Below are positions 52,037-60,400 of a stretch of 64,000 bases of DNA, in pieces. This DNA is from an uncultured Bacteroidota bacterium. Lineage in GTDB: Bacteria > Bacteroidota > Bacteroidia > Chitinophagales > Saprospiraceae. Under the pieces are notes generated by a model that was not told the origin of the DNA, ran no database searches, and saw nothing but the letters and a program-made list of their open reading frames with translations. The DNA lies in contig CALMSX010000057.1 of the NCBI GenBank assembly GCA_937872515.1, forward strand, positions 1-64,000, read 5' to 3'. The stretch's first letter is position 1. The number at the start of each line of letters is the position of its first letter. Both the position numbers and the translations under genes were made by a program.

Positions 52037-52558
52037 TTATTTTTTTTCATAATTTTCCAAAATATTGCCCCCAGTCAATTTGGGTTCGCTTCCATCGTCC
52101 AGACCATTGACCTGGTACTCATCAAGCAATAAGCCATCACTTAACGTCATTTTCATTTCATTTTCGGCCGGAAACTCTATGTGTCGATATTTATATACCA
52201 ATGGTGTCTCACTAGTAAAAATGATAGCAAGAAAACCCTCTTCATCTGCAAGATCATAACTCCATGTGCCCGATGAATTGCCAAAAATGCCATTATTGGT
52301 GATGGTACCAGAGATATAGCCTTCTTCTACCTTATCCACTTCAAAAGATAAGACAGCTTCACCTGTGTTGAAGGAATTGGCCACATGCTGGGTTTTTCCA
52401 TTGTCAAAACGAAGCGTAATATCGAAATTGCGACAATGCCATTCACCTTCCAATAGGTCGGCCAGGTCTTCTTCTTCCGATAGATTATCTGCAGCATTAC
52501 ACCCGCTAAAGAAAATTAAAAGCAGGGTAGATAAAAAGAAAAAATACTTATTCATCAT
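52037..52558 (-). CDS. Lipoprotein of unknown function
   Basis: 173 residues. Lipobox FSGC (Cys20), an acidic linker (EEEDLADLLEGEWHC), then a lipocalin-like beta pattern (DITLRFDNGKTQHV, GTWSYDLADEEG, HIEFPAENEMKMTL). It could bind small hydrophobic molecules at the outer membrane. Starts 3 bp from the FG-GAP-like gene. Confidence 0.65.
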   Translation of the reverse strand: MMNKYFFFLSTLLLIFFSGCNAADNLSEEEDLADLLEGEWHCRNFDITLRFDNGKTQHVANSFNTGEAVLSFEVDKVEEGYISGTITNNGIFGNSSGTWSYDLADEEGFLAIIFTSETPLVYKYRHIEFPAENEMKMTLSDGLLLDEYQVNGLDDGSEPKLTGGNILENYEKK

Positions 52559-52561
52559 CTA

Positions 52562-54004
52562 TTAATTTATTTTTCCAAAATAAGCCATTCCTTTTTGAGC
52601 GGCCAGGTAGGCTCCAATTACAAATCTTTTGCTCGTTGGATCCATGGCCAGGGATGACCCAAAAAAATTAATTCCTCCTAAAGAATACGGATCTGCAATT
52701 GTCTGCATGCGTTTCCAAATGGTTCCTATCTTAACAAAAATGATGGCCTTGCCTTTGTCACTGTTGGCGTTGGAAGCACCCACAATGGCATACATTGGGC
52801 TAATGCTCACACTTTGTCCCAATCTGTCGAGGGTTACTCCATCCGGATCCGTCAATTTTTGACTAAACTCATACACATTATTGACTTTCTCAAAAACAGA
52901 AGCAGCTCCTTTGTCATTGTTGCCAGATATTTGTGAGGCAATCAAAATCCCGTTTCTCAAACATATAAAGTCACCCAAACTTTCGCTTCCTAAAGAGGTG
53001 GGATCGGTCAAGGTTTGTCCGTACAACCACGAAAATCCATCGTACAAATAGACATGTACCGCACCCTGCGAGGTATATGTAACATTCTGTCCAGGAACTC
53101 CGACTACAATCTCTAAATCTGAATTGATTCCCACAGCACTTCCAAAATGGGCCGCATTATTTACCCCGCTAGCTGGGATGGATTGCCATTGCGTATATTG
53201 AATGCCATCATCCTGAAAGATATAAACAGCACCTTTGTTATTTAAAGGCGTTGTGTCAAAATAAGGGGCTCCACATACAATGTATTCATTCATCAAGGCG
53301 ACTGAAGATCCAAAATAATCATTTGGAAAGCCAATGACCTGTCCGATTTTCTGATAATAGTTCCACATTGCACCATCATACCTGAAGACAACAGCAGTGC
53401 CCTGATCCGCGTTAACACCTACATCATCGTTGGGTGCGCCTACCACAATGGTATTGCCCCTGATGGCCACTGCTGCACCAAAATTGTCATTGGCTTCGCC
53501 GGCCGGGTCAGTCAGCTTCTGAAAAAAAATCCAGCGGGTACCATCAAACTGATATACAGATAGACTGCCCTGATTGGCATTTGCTCCTACATCATCGCTC
53601 CTGCTGGCAATGACTGCAAACACGCCATCTATGGCAGAAGCTTCACCAAACCCGTCACCCGACCTTCCTTCGGGATCTGCTACCGGGTTGTAATCACTTA
53701 TATTTTGATTGGTAGCACAATCGCCCCAATTGCCGTAGCCACTGACAGAAGAAGCAGGCATGGTTTGACTGGCCCAGGCCATGGTACCATTGCCATTGCT
53801 GGTGAGTACCTGACCCATCGTACCACCGCTACCGTTTAATTTAATTTCTCCGGTAAGCTGAATATTGCCATCCACGTCCAATTTTTCAGCAGGCAGCGCT
53901 ACGCCAACGCCTACATTACCCGACTGGGCTGATAAAAACAAAGGTCCACACACCCAGCCCAAAAGGAGGATAATATGGATGGTTTGAATTTTTATAAGTT
54001 TCAT
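52562..54004 (-). CDS. Secreted FG-GAP-like repeat protein
   Basis: 480 residues from ATG 54004, signal peptide ending FLSAQ. Residues 30-80 form a short collar (GVALPAEKLDVDGNIQLTGE) typical of Bacteroidota fibre-like proteins. The rest has about seven FG-GAP/integrin-like repeats (GDGFGEASAIDGVFAVIAS, NDNFGAAVAIRGNTIVVGAPN), which fold as a beta-propeller. Probably secreted or on the surface. The gene lies 10 bp downstream of the esterase gene. Confidence 0.8.
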   Translation of the reverse strand: MKLIKIQTIHIILLLGWVCGPLFLSAQSGNVGVGVALPAEKLDVDGNIQLTGEIKLNGSGGTMGQVLTSNGNGTMAWASQTMPASSVSGYGNWGDCATNQNISDYNPVADPEGRSGDGFGEASAIDGVFAVIASRSDDVGANANQGSLSVYQFDGTRWIFFQKLTDPAGEANDNFGAAVAIRGNTIVVGAPNDDVGVNADQGTAVVFRYDGAMWNYYQKIGQVIGFPNDYFGSSVALMNEYIVCGAPYFDTTPLNNKGAVYIFQDDGIQYTQWQSIPASGVNNAAHFGSAVGINSDLEIVVGVPGQNVTYTSQGAVHVYLYDGFSWLYGQTLTDPTSLGSESLGDFICLRNGILIASQISGNNDKGAASVFEKVNNVYEFSQKLTDPDGVTLDRLGQSVSISPMYAIVGASNANSDKGKAIIFVKIGTIWKRMQTIADPYSLGGINFFGSSLAMDPTSKRFVIGAYLAAQKGMAYFGKIN

Positions 54005-54014
54005 CACTCGACAA

Positions 54015-54809
54015 TTATTTTCCTGCAAATTCAATCAATATATCAGCTACCTCTTCTGGCTCACTGATCATGGCATCATGGCCTCCTTTGAGCATTTCAA
54101 AATAGTGATAGGATCTCGACCTGGCTCTTTGGGCTGCTTCCAAAAACCAGGGGGAGTCATTGGTCAATAAAACAAAGCCCTTAGTTATTTTTTCTGAAAG
54201 AGGAGCTGACATCACCAACGGCTGTCCGAAGGTAGCACCCGATTGAGGACCCAATCTTTTTTGTGCCCACACGATATCGTTTTCTTCCCTTACGCCCCAT
54301 GCTTTGGCTGTTTCCCGGGGGGCCACCTTCCATGCATCGGGACTGGTGTTTGGCGGTAAGCCAGGAGGGGGAGGTGGCGTATAGTCTTTCAAAGCTTTTC
54401 CATTGTCTGGCATAAAAGCATCCAAATACAATAAGTGGGTAATGCGGGAAGAAATTCGGTCTGCCACTCCCGTCACTACCATACCGGCATAACTATGGCC
54501 TACCAACACAACGTTGTTTAAGTCTTCGTATTCAATCACATTGACCACATCCTGGATATGGGTATCGAGGTTGATGTCTGCCTTTAGCAAGTGCGAACGC
54601 TCGCCCAATCCCGTCAAAGTAGGCGTATACACTTCATAACCCCGATTATTAAGAAGGGCTTTGATTTTTTTCCAACACCAACCGCCATGCCAGGCACCGT
54701 GAACCAATACAAAAACCGGTTTGGCAGGATTGGTTGTTTTGATCAATGCAGGCAAAGACAAAGAGCCGGCTAAAAGAGAAAGCAGGTGCAATACGTTTCT
54801 TCTTTTCAT
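54015..54809 (-). CDS. Alpha/beta-hydrolase, salicylate-esterase-like
   Basis: 264 residues. The oxyanion region HGAWHGGWCW, nucleophile Ser in GHSYAGMVV, an acidic residue near LLTNDSPWF and His in KGGHDAM form the catalytic set. The overall pattern matches the plant methylesterase/EstC-like group. A hydrophobic N-terminus (LHLLSLLAGSLSLPALI) suggests export. It lies between a bicupin gene (18 bp) and the FG-GAP-like gene (10 bp). Confidence 0.85.
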   Translation of the reverse strand: MKRRNVLHLLSLLAGSLSLPALIKTTNPAKPVFVLVHGAWHGGWCWKKIKALLNNRGYEVYTPTLTGLGERSHLLKADINLDTHIQDVVNVIEYEDLNNVVLVGHSYAGMVVTGVADRISSRITHLLYLDAFMPDNGKALKDYTPPPPPGLPPNTSPDAWKVAPRETAKAWGVREENDIVWAQKRLGPQSGATFGQPLVMSAPLSEKITKGFVLLTNDSPWFLEAAQRARSRSYHYFEMLKGGHDAMISEPEEVADILIEFAGK

Positions 54810-54827
54810 GTATTGATGGTTTTCATT

Positions 54828-55856
54828 TTAATATGAGATAGGTGGCCCCGTTACTTCCATATCTTGGTCTTTAAAAGCATCATAGCCTTCAGGTAATTTT
54901 CCTTTACCGAGGGTATTAAAAAACTGTTCCATCTTACCTGCCGGTTGGAAATAAAACAAGAGTTGACCTTCTTCTGTAGTTTGAGCCCAGGTATGAGGAA
55001 CATCCTTGGGTAAAAAGATCATATCACCTGCATTCAGGGTAAATCTATCCTGGTCACAGACAAAAACATAGGTGCCAGATAACACGTAAAAGGTTTCATC
55101 TTGAAAAGGATGCTTGTGTAAAGGGGGGCCGCCTTTGCTTTTGCCGTGGTATTCAAAGATGGACAATTGATCATGGGTATCACTGCCTGCTACTTTTAGA
55201 AAATTGAGACTATTTCCTCTAAGTTGGTTGGGATTACTTTTTCTATCCCTGATTGATCTTACCACAAATCCATTTGTAAGTACCGGTGTTGTTTCATGTT
55301 TGTCCTGCCAATTGAGGCCGGGACCATAATTTACGATGCCGTGGGCCTCGCTTACAAGCTGTGCCTGTTCTTTTGAAAGTTGACCCGCGGTCCTTGTCAT
55401 CTCCAGAAAAAATTCTTCCATTTTTCCGGCCGGTTGCAAAAAGTAAAACAATTCTCCTTCATCTGACAACTGGATCCAGGTATGGGGCATGTTTCTGGGC
55501 AAAAAAATGAGATCACCCGCATTGAGTTGCGTTTTTTCATCACCTAGTTGAAACAGGTAAGAGCCCTTAATCACATAAAACATTTCATCCTGATGGGGGT
55601 GCGCATGAAAACTGGGACCCGTTTTTTCCATTCCCTTGTACCAAAAAGTAGAAAGCTGTCCGTTGGTGTCTTTTGAAGAAAGTTTGAGATCATTGGGGTT
55701 GACCCCTTTAAATGGGGTGGGTACCCCAAATCTGCTATCCCCTGCCCTCACTACTACGGCACCACTATTTCCCTGCAGGATTAGGGGTGCATTCCATTGA
55801 GAGGCCAGCAGCGGAAAACCGAATACCGAAACCTTGATGAAATTCCTTCTGAGCAT
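54828..55856 (-). CDS. Exported bicupin, quercetinase-like
   Basis: 342 residues with an N-terminal RRNFIK Tat-type signal. Two cupin domains each carry the metal motif: HAHPHQDEMFYVI (about 82-94) and HKHPFQDETFYVL (about 245-257), plus LNAGDLIFLP and LNAGDMIFLP. Such proteins are metal-dependent dioxygenases or isomerases; the closest-looking group is quercetin 2,3-dioxygenase-like. A TATTTTTG box (55880-55873, minus) is a possible -7 element. First gene of the run to 50191. Confidence 0.85.
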   Translation of the reverse strand: MLRRNFIKVSVFGFPLLASQWNAPLILQGNSGAVVVRAGDSRFGVPTPFKGVNPNDLKLSSKDTNGQLSTFWYKGMEKTGPSFHAHPHQDEMFYVIKGSYLFQLGDEKTQLNAGDLIFLPRNMPHTWIQLSDEGELFYFLQPAGKMEEFFLEMTRTAGQLSKEQAQLVSEAHGIVNYGPGLNWQDKHETTPVLTNGFVVRSIRDRKSNPNQLRGNSLNFLKVAGSDTHDQLSIFEYHGKSKGGPPLHKHPFQDETFYVLSGTYVFVCDQDRFTLNAGDMIFLPKDVPHTWAQTTEEGQLLFYFQPAGKMEQFFNTLGKGKLPEGYDAFKDQDMEVTGPPISY

Positions 55857-56070
55857 GTTGATTACTTTTATTCAAAAATAAAAGGCACTGCAAGGAGGCT
55901 GGCCCTGTAATTTGTAATTGGCACAACTCAACTTGTATTTGGCACCCAGTGATGGATCGGCTTTTGACAAGGCTAAGGCAACCATAGCAAAATAAAAATC
56001 AAAACAGGCCATTCACAAATCCGTGTTTACCACTGACCTAAGTACCACCCTATTTTTAATCAAAAAAGAG

Positions 56071-58479
56071 ATGAAATACTGTAATACTGCTTTGCTGCTT
56101 TTGATAGCCATGGGTTTTGTCAACGCCCAAAAAGTAGGTATCCAAAATACCAACCCGCAGACGACGCTGGATATAAGCGGTGATTTGGCCACAAGAGCCG
56201 TAACATTGACCTTGCCAGAAGGAAATCTAATTTCACTGGATCCCGGCGCACCAGCGGCATCCTATTACAGAATTGAAGGGCCCACCCTGCCTTTTTCCAT
56301 TGCAGGGATCCAGGGGGGAGTGGATGGCAAACTACTATGGTTGCACAATGTGTCGACCACGGTAATGACATTGCTCCACGATGATGCAGGTGGACTTTCA
56401 GGCGAAAAATTAAAAATGGCAGAAGGCAAAAATTTATCTCTTGCTTCCAATGGCAGTGCTTTTCTGATGTACGATTCTACGTCCGGTTGCTGGCGCATGG
56501 CGGGCCATACGGCAGCCTCGTTTTGGTTGAAAGATGGCAACGCGGGAACCAACGACAGCCTTCACTTTATAGGTACCACCGACAATGAAGCCTTGTCTTT
56601 TCGAATTCAAAATATGGCAGCCGGGCGACTGGATAGTGTTCAAACCTTTTTGGGTAAAAACGCCGGTGCCAATTTCGGTTCAGGTATTTATAATGTAGCC
56701 ATCGGAAATGAAAGCCTGGTCAATAATGTTGATGGTTCCGACAATACAGCGGTGGGTGTTGGAAGTTTGTATTACAACACTGTATCACAAAACACTGCCA
56801 TTGGCAGGAACGCGCTTCACAACAACCAAAGCGGCACAGCCAACACAGCCATTGGGAATCATGCCTTATACCTAAATACAAACAGATCTGTTTTGTTGGC
56901 TGTAGGAGATAGTGCCCTGTACCACAATGGTCTCAATGCCACAGAAAATTATCATGGTACTGCCAATACGGCGATAGGTGTCAATAGCCTGAATAATAAT
57001 ACCATTGGTCATGACAACACAGCCATAGGTTATCAGTCTATGTATAAGAATGAAATTGGAACGGGTAATACCACTACTGGGGTATTGAGTTTATACAACA
57101 ATACAACAGGGCATGCCAATACAGCCATCGGCTATCAAAGTTTGGCCAACAATACAACAGGAAATGCAAATACAGCGATCGGGCATTCAGCCTTGATCTC
57201 CAATCAAACAGGTATTTCCAACACAGCAGTTGGATATCAGGTATTGTACCTCAATAATACCGGGCAGTACAACGTTGGCATGGGAGCCTTTGCCCTGGGT
57301 TTTACTTCCGGCGGCAGCTTAAACACCGGAATAGGATATAGCAGTATGTTCAGCAATCAAAACGGCACCCGCAATACAGCATTGGGATCCGGTAGTTTGT
57401 ATGCCAATGTAAACGGAGTTTCAAATGTGGCCATTGGAGCCAATGCACTGAGGCAGGCAGTATCAAACAACTACATTGTTGCAATTGGAGACAGTGCTCT
57501 ATATTCTAATGGTGTGGGTAATGTAGTGCCACAACATGGATCAGCCAATACAGCGGTGGGCAGCAAAGCAATGTTTAAAAACACCCTGGGGTACGACAAT
57601 ACTGCATTGGGATACCAGTCTTTGTACAACAACATATTTGGTTTGGGCAATTCAGCGATGGGTGTATTGGCTCTTCATAATAACAACGGAAATTACAATA
57701 CCGGCATCGGCTATCAGGCCCTTTCGATCAATCAAAACGGGAGTCTGAATACTGCAGTGGGCGGTTCGGCTTTACGCAATAATACACAGGGCAGCAGAAA
57801 CGTAGCCGTGGGCACCAATGCCTTGTTCTCCAACAACACCGGCACCCGCAATACAGCAGTAGGTGACAGTGCTCTGGTATTCAACGAGAGTGGATCTTAC
57901 AACACAGCCATTGGACAAAGAGCCAACAACAGTCTATCGCTTACCAATAGTGTGGCAGTGGGTTACTTTTCCTATCCCAATAATGACAATGTGGCACTGC
58001 TCGGAAATACCGCTACCGCATCCTGTGGTGGCTATACCAATTGGACCAATTTTAGTGATGGGCGGTTCAAGAAAAATGTAAAAGAAGAAGTAGTGGGAAT
58101 TGCTTTCATCAAGGCATTAAGGCCGGTAACCTATCAGATCGACATGCCCACACTGAATGCGTTTGTGTATAAAGCAGAGGCAGAACAATACCATCAGTCA
58201 CTGCAGACTGCCATTGAAGAAAAAGAACGCACGATAGTCAGCGGTTTTATTGCCCAGGAAGTAGCCTCTGCTGCCCAAAAAGTGGGTTATCATTTTGATG
58301 GGGTTGTAGTGCCTAAGGACCAGGAAAAACAACACTATCAATTGAGTTATGCCAGCTTTGTGGTGCCTTTGGTCAAAGCCGTGCAAGAGCAGGAAGTCAA
58401 AATAAGTGAGCTGGAAAATAAAATTTTACAGTTGGAAAAAATAGCAGCGCGGTTAGAGGAACTAGAAAAAGTAAAATAA
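56071..58479 (+). CDS. Secreted YadA-head-like repeat protein with peptidase S74 domain
   Basis: 802 residues from ATG 56071 (signal peptide MKYCNTALLLLIAMGFVNAQ). After a collar (residues 20-180), about 23 units of roughly 15 residues follow the pattern NTAIGYQSLYNNTTG (about 185-620), like the left-handed beta-roll of YadA heads. The C-terminal domain starts SDGRFKKNVKEEVVG, the peptidase S74 intramolecular chaperone found on phage tail fibres. No other phage gene is near. It ends in a coiled coil (EVKISELENKILQLEKIAARL). Probably a trimeric surface fibre. Confidence 0.88.
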   Translation: MKYCNTALLLLIAMGFVNAQKVGIQNTNPQTTLDISGDLATRAVTLTLPEGNLISLDPGAPAASYYRIEGPTLPFSIAGIQGGVDGKLLWLHNVSTTVMTLLHDDAGGLSGEKLKMAEGKNLSLASNGSAFLMYDSTSGCWRMAGHTAASFWLKDGNAGTNDSLHFIGTTDNEALSFRIQNMAAGRLDSVQTFLGKNAGANFGSGIYNVAIGNESLVNNVDGSDNTAVGVGSLYYNTVSQNTAIGRNALHNNQSGTANTAIGNHALYLNTNRSVLLAVGDSALYHNGLNATENYHGTANTAIGVNSLNNNTIGHDNTAIGYQSMYKNEIGTGNTTTGVLSLYNNTTGHANTAIGYQSLANNTTGNANTAIGHSALISNQTGISNTAVGYQVLYLNNTGQYNVGMGAFALGFTSGGSLNTGIGYSSMFSNQNGTRNTALGSGSLYANVNGVSNVAIGANALRQAVSNNYIVAIGDSALYSNGVGNVVPQHGSANTAVGSKAMFKNTLGYDNTALGYQSLYNNIFGLGNSAMGVLALHNNNGNYNTGIGYQALSINQNGSLNTAVGGSALRNNTQGSRNVAVGTNALFSNNTGTRNTAVGDSALVFNESGSYNTAIGQRANNSLSLTNSVAVGYFSYPNNDNVALLGNTATASCGGYTNWTNFSDGRFKKNVKEEVVGIAFIKALRPVTYQIDMPTLNAFVYKAEAEQYHQSLQTAIEEKERTIVSGFIAQEVASAAQKVGYHFDGVVVPKDQEKQHYQLSYASFVVPLVKAVQEQEVKISELENKILQLEKIAARLEELEKVK

Positions 58480-58579
58480 AATTTGGTTAAAATCCTTTTC
58501 TGATATGTATTTCGTAATTTAATTTGGCGATTTTGATGAATACCTGCCGAATTTAATTTTGACCCCAAATTTACCTCAG

Positions 58580-58610
58580 GTCCGGATCCACCAATCCGGA
58601 CTTTTTTTTT
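58580..58610 (+). terminator. Terminator of the S74 fibre gene
   Basis: GTCCGGAT (58580-58587), loop CCACCA, ATCCGGAC (58594-58601), then a run of T. It separates the fibre gene from the SdpR promoter. Confidence 0.88.
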
Positions 58611-58630
58611 CACAAAAATAGCGGGGGGTA

Positions 58631-58670
58631 TTGACAAGTAGTTTTATTATTTCGATATTTGTCGAAATAT
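58631..58670 (+). promoter_or_regulatory. SdpR promoter with overlapping palindromes
   Basis: TTG (58631-58633), 20-bp spacer, GATATTTG (58654-58661, one mismatch to TAnnTTTG). Two palindromes cover the -7 box: TTCGA-N6-TCGAA (58651-58666) and ATATTT-N4-AAATAT (58655-58670). Consistent with autorepression. Confidence 0.55.
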
Positions 58671-58679
58671 CTAATTCCT

Positions 58680-58979
58680 TTGCAAATTGTATTTAAGGCA
58701 TTGAACGATGAGGTCCGAAGAGAGATTTTGGAATTGCTAAAAAGTAAGGATCTTTCAGCGGGCGAAATTGCCGATCACTTTAATTTGGGGAAACCTACCA
58801 TTTCTCACCACCTCGACCTGCTTCGTCAGGCTGACCTGGTAAGTTGCAGGAAACAGGGTCAGTTTGTCATCTATTCCATTGAAACTTCCGTCATGGATGA
58901 GGTATTGAAATGGATGATGGGCTTCAGGGAAAAACATTCAAAAGAACAAAATAAAAACCTAAAAAATCAAACATTATGA
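58680..58979 (+). CDS. sdpR: ArsR-type autorepressor, SdpR-like
   Basis: About 99 residues from TTG 58680 (LQIVFKALNDEVRREILELL). No ATG or GTG exists in frame, and a TTG at 58659 would lie upstream of the predicted transcription start near 58668. Winged helix with SAGEIADHFNLGKPTISHHLDLL and wing CRKQGQFVIYSI, the SdpR pattern. Its stop overlaps the SdpI start by 4 bp, so the pair is coupled. Confidence 0.8.
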   Translation: MQIVFKALNDEVRREILELLKSKDLSAGEIADHFNLGKPTISHHLDLLRQADLVSCRKQGQFVIYSIETSVMDEVLKWMMGFREKHSKEQNKNLKNQTL

Positions 58980-59617
58980 TGTCTCGCAATTTAATCCTGG
59001 CCATTGGCATACTTTGTATACCTTTTATCTATCTGGCACTAACATGGGGCTCTATGCCTGACCAGGTAGCCCTGCACTTTGGCGCCGATGGACAACCAGA
59101 CCGATACGGACCGAAATCAGAACTCTTTATTGCCTTAGGCATAATATCCGCCGTAGGTTTGCTGGCCTTTGGCCTCATCCAGTGGCTGCCTACCATTGAT
59201 CCAAAAAAGAACCTGGAAACCTCATCCACTACCCTCTTTAAGATTGGATTTTCATTGGTGGTCTTTATGGCCATCCTCAATATCTACATCATCTATTCTG
59301 CAACCCACGCCACCGAAGGCAGACTGGTATTTGTATTGCTCGGTGCCTTTTTTGCGGTGCTTGGCAACCTGTTGCACAGTGTTAAACCCAATTATTTTAT
59401 CGGCATGCGATTGCCGTGGACCCTTGAAAGTGAGGCCAACTGGAGGGCCACACATCAATTTGCCTCCCGCATTTGGTTTGGCGGAGGTATTGCCATTGCC
59501 ATCCTCTCTTTGCTGCTTCCCCTCAAATGGGTGGTTGGTGTATTTCTTGTTTCGGTTGTATTGCTAACTGTCGTTCCTGCAGTTTACTCCTACCGCTATT
59601 TCAAACAAAACGGATAA
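58976..59617 (+). CDS. sdpI: SdpI-family membrane protein (DUF1648)
   Basis: 213 residues, six membrane helices, with the DUF1648 motif LPDQVALHFG (here MPDQVALHFGADGQPDRYGPK) near residue 28 and the SdpI part (GMRLPWTLESEANWRATHQFA) near 145. In Bacillus SdpI gives immunity to the SdpC toxin and sequesters SdpR. No SdpC-like toxin is in the window. Convergent with the DUF1572-like gene, 5 bp apart. Confidence 0.9.
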   Translation: MMSRNLILAIGILCIPFIYLALTWGSMPDQVALHFGADGQPDRYGPKSELFIALGIISAVGLLAFGLIQWLPTIDPKKNLETSSTTLFKIGFSLVVFMAILNIYIIYSATHATEGRLVFVLLGAFFAVLGNLLHSVKPNYFIGMRLPWTLESEANWRATHQFASRIWFGGGIAIAILSLLLPLKWVVGVFLVSVVLLTVVPAVYSYRYFKQNG

Positions 59618-59622
59618 ACAGA

Positions 59623-60153
59623 TTACTTCTCATCCGAAAAGTGCCTTACTTCACGGTCGCGGGCAAATTTACCCTCATTAAAATCTTTTGATTTGTTTCT
59701 GGCAATCGACAAGGATGTCCAATCTGTGTCCTTGATCATTTTACCCAAAAACACGATTTGCCCTACGTGATAAGCATAATGAGCCAACTGCCGCTGAATG
59801 GCCTCTTCCACAGTATGCCCCTCGTTTCTAATGTACACAATCTTTTGCATGTCGGCCTCTGAAAGAGGTTCCAGTGCCTCAAATACGCAAGCCCAACCTT
59901 CTTCCCACAACTCCATAATTTTTTCCTTTGTCAAGTGACCCGGGTCAAATTCTCCATCCCGGTCTCTCCATTCTTTTTCACCATCTGAGCTTAAAAAATC
60001 GGTCCACCTCGACAACATATTGCCCCACATGTGTTTCACAATGATGGCCACGCTATTGCTCTCATTATTGTACTGCCAGTTCAACTCCTCGTCTGTAAGT
60101 CGCTCCAACGTTTTGTCCCCAAGGGATTTGTAGTAGTGGTATAACTTGATCAT
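59623..60153 (-). CDS. DUF1572 / DinB-like protein
   Basis: 176 residues from ATG 60153 (MIKLYHYYKSLGDKTLERL). The frame remains open upstream through the 9-bp repeat array, which would add 56 mostly Glu-His-Phe residues starting at 60321. That extension is very probably not part of the family fold. The core is a four-helix bundle with metal-binding His residues (VAIIVKHMWGNML; RQLAHYAYHVGQIVFLGKMI) as in DinB-like enzymes, which act in thiol or DNA-damage related metabolism. Confidence 0.8.
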   Translation of the reverse strand: MIKLYHYYKSLGDKTLERLTDEELNWQYNNESNSVAIIVKHMWGNMLSRWTDFLSSDGEKEWRDRDGEFDPGHLTKEKIMELWEEGWACVFEALEPLSEADMQKIVYIRNEGHTVEEAIQRQLAHYAYHVGQIVFLGKMIKDTDWTSLSIARNKSKDFNEGKFARDREVRHFSDEK

Positions 60154-60290
60154 GTATTCTAAATGTTCGAAGTGTTCTAAATGTTCGAAATGTTCGAAGT
60201 GTTCGAAGTGTTCGAAATGTTCGAAGTGTTCGAAATGTTCTAAATATTCTAAATGTTCTAAATGTTGAAAGTGTTCGAAATGTTCGAATT
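60154..60290. repeat. 9-bp tandem array (TTCGAAATG-like)
   Basis: About 15 units of TTCGAAATG, TTCGAAGTG or TTCTAAATG. Because 9 is three codons, the minus strand reads Glu-His-Phe in frame with the DUF1572 gene. It may function as a leader or be a passive minisatellite. Confidence 0.85.
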
Positions 60291-60293
60291 GAT

Positions 60294-60400
60294 TTAGCGA
60301 GGCGCAGCCGAGCCCGAACATTTAGCGAGGCACCGCCGAGCGCGAACATTTAGCGAGGCGCGAGCCGAGCGTGAACATTTAGCGAGGCGCAGCCGAGCTA
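60294..60400. repeat. 28-bp direct repeats, four units
   Basis: Units begin at 60294, 60322, 60350 and 60379. The consensus starts TTAGCGAGGCGCAGCCGAGC; the first three continue to CGAACAT and the last is cut short by the end of the formate dehydrogenase gene. Confidence 0.85.

Noticed and set aside
56071..58479. Phage tail fibre as evidence of a prophage
   Set aside because: It has a secretory signal peptide and stands alone among metabolic and regulatory genes. S74 domains also occur in bacterial surface proteins.
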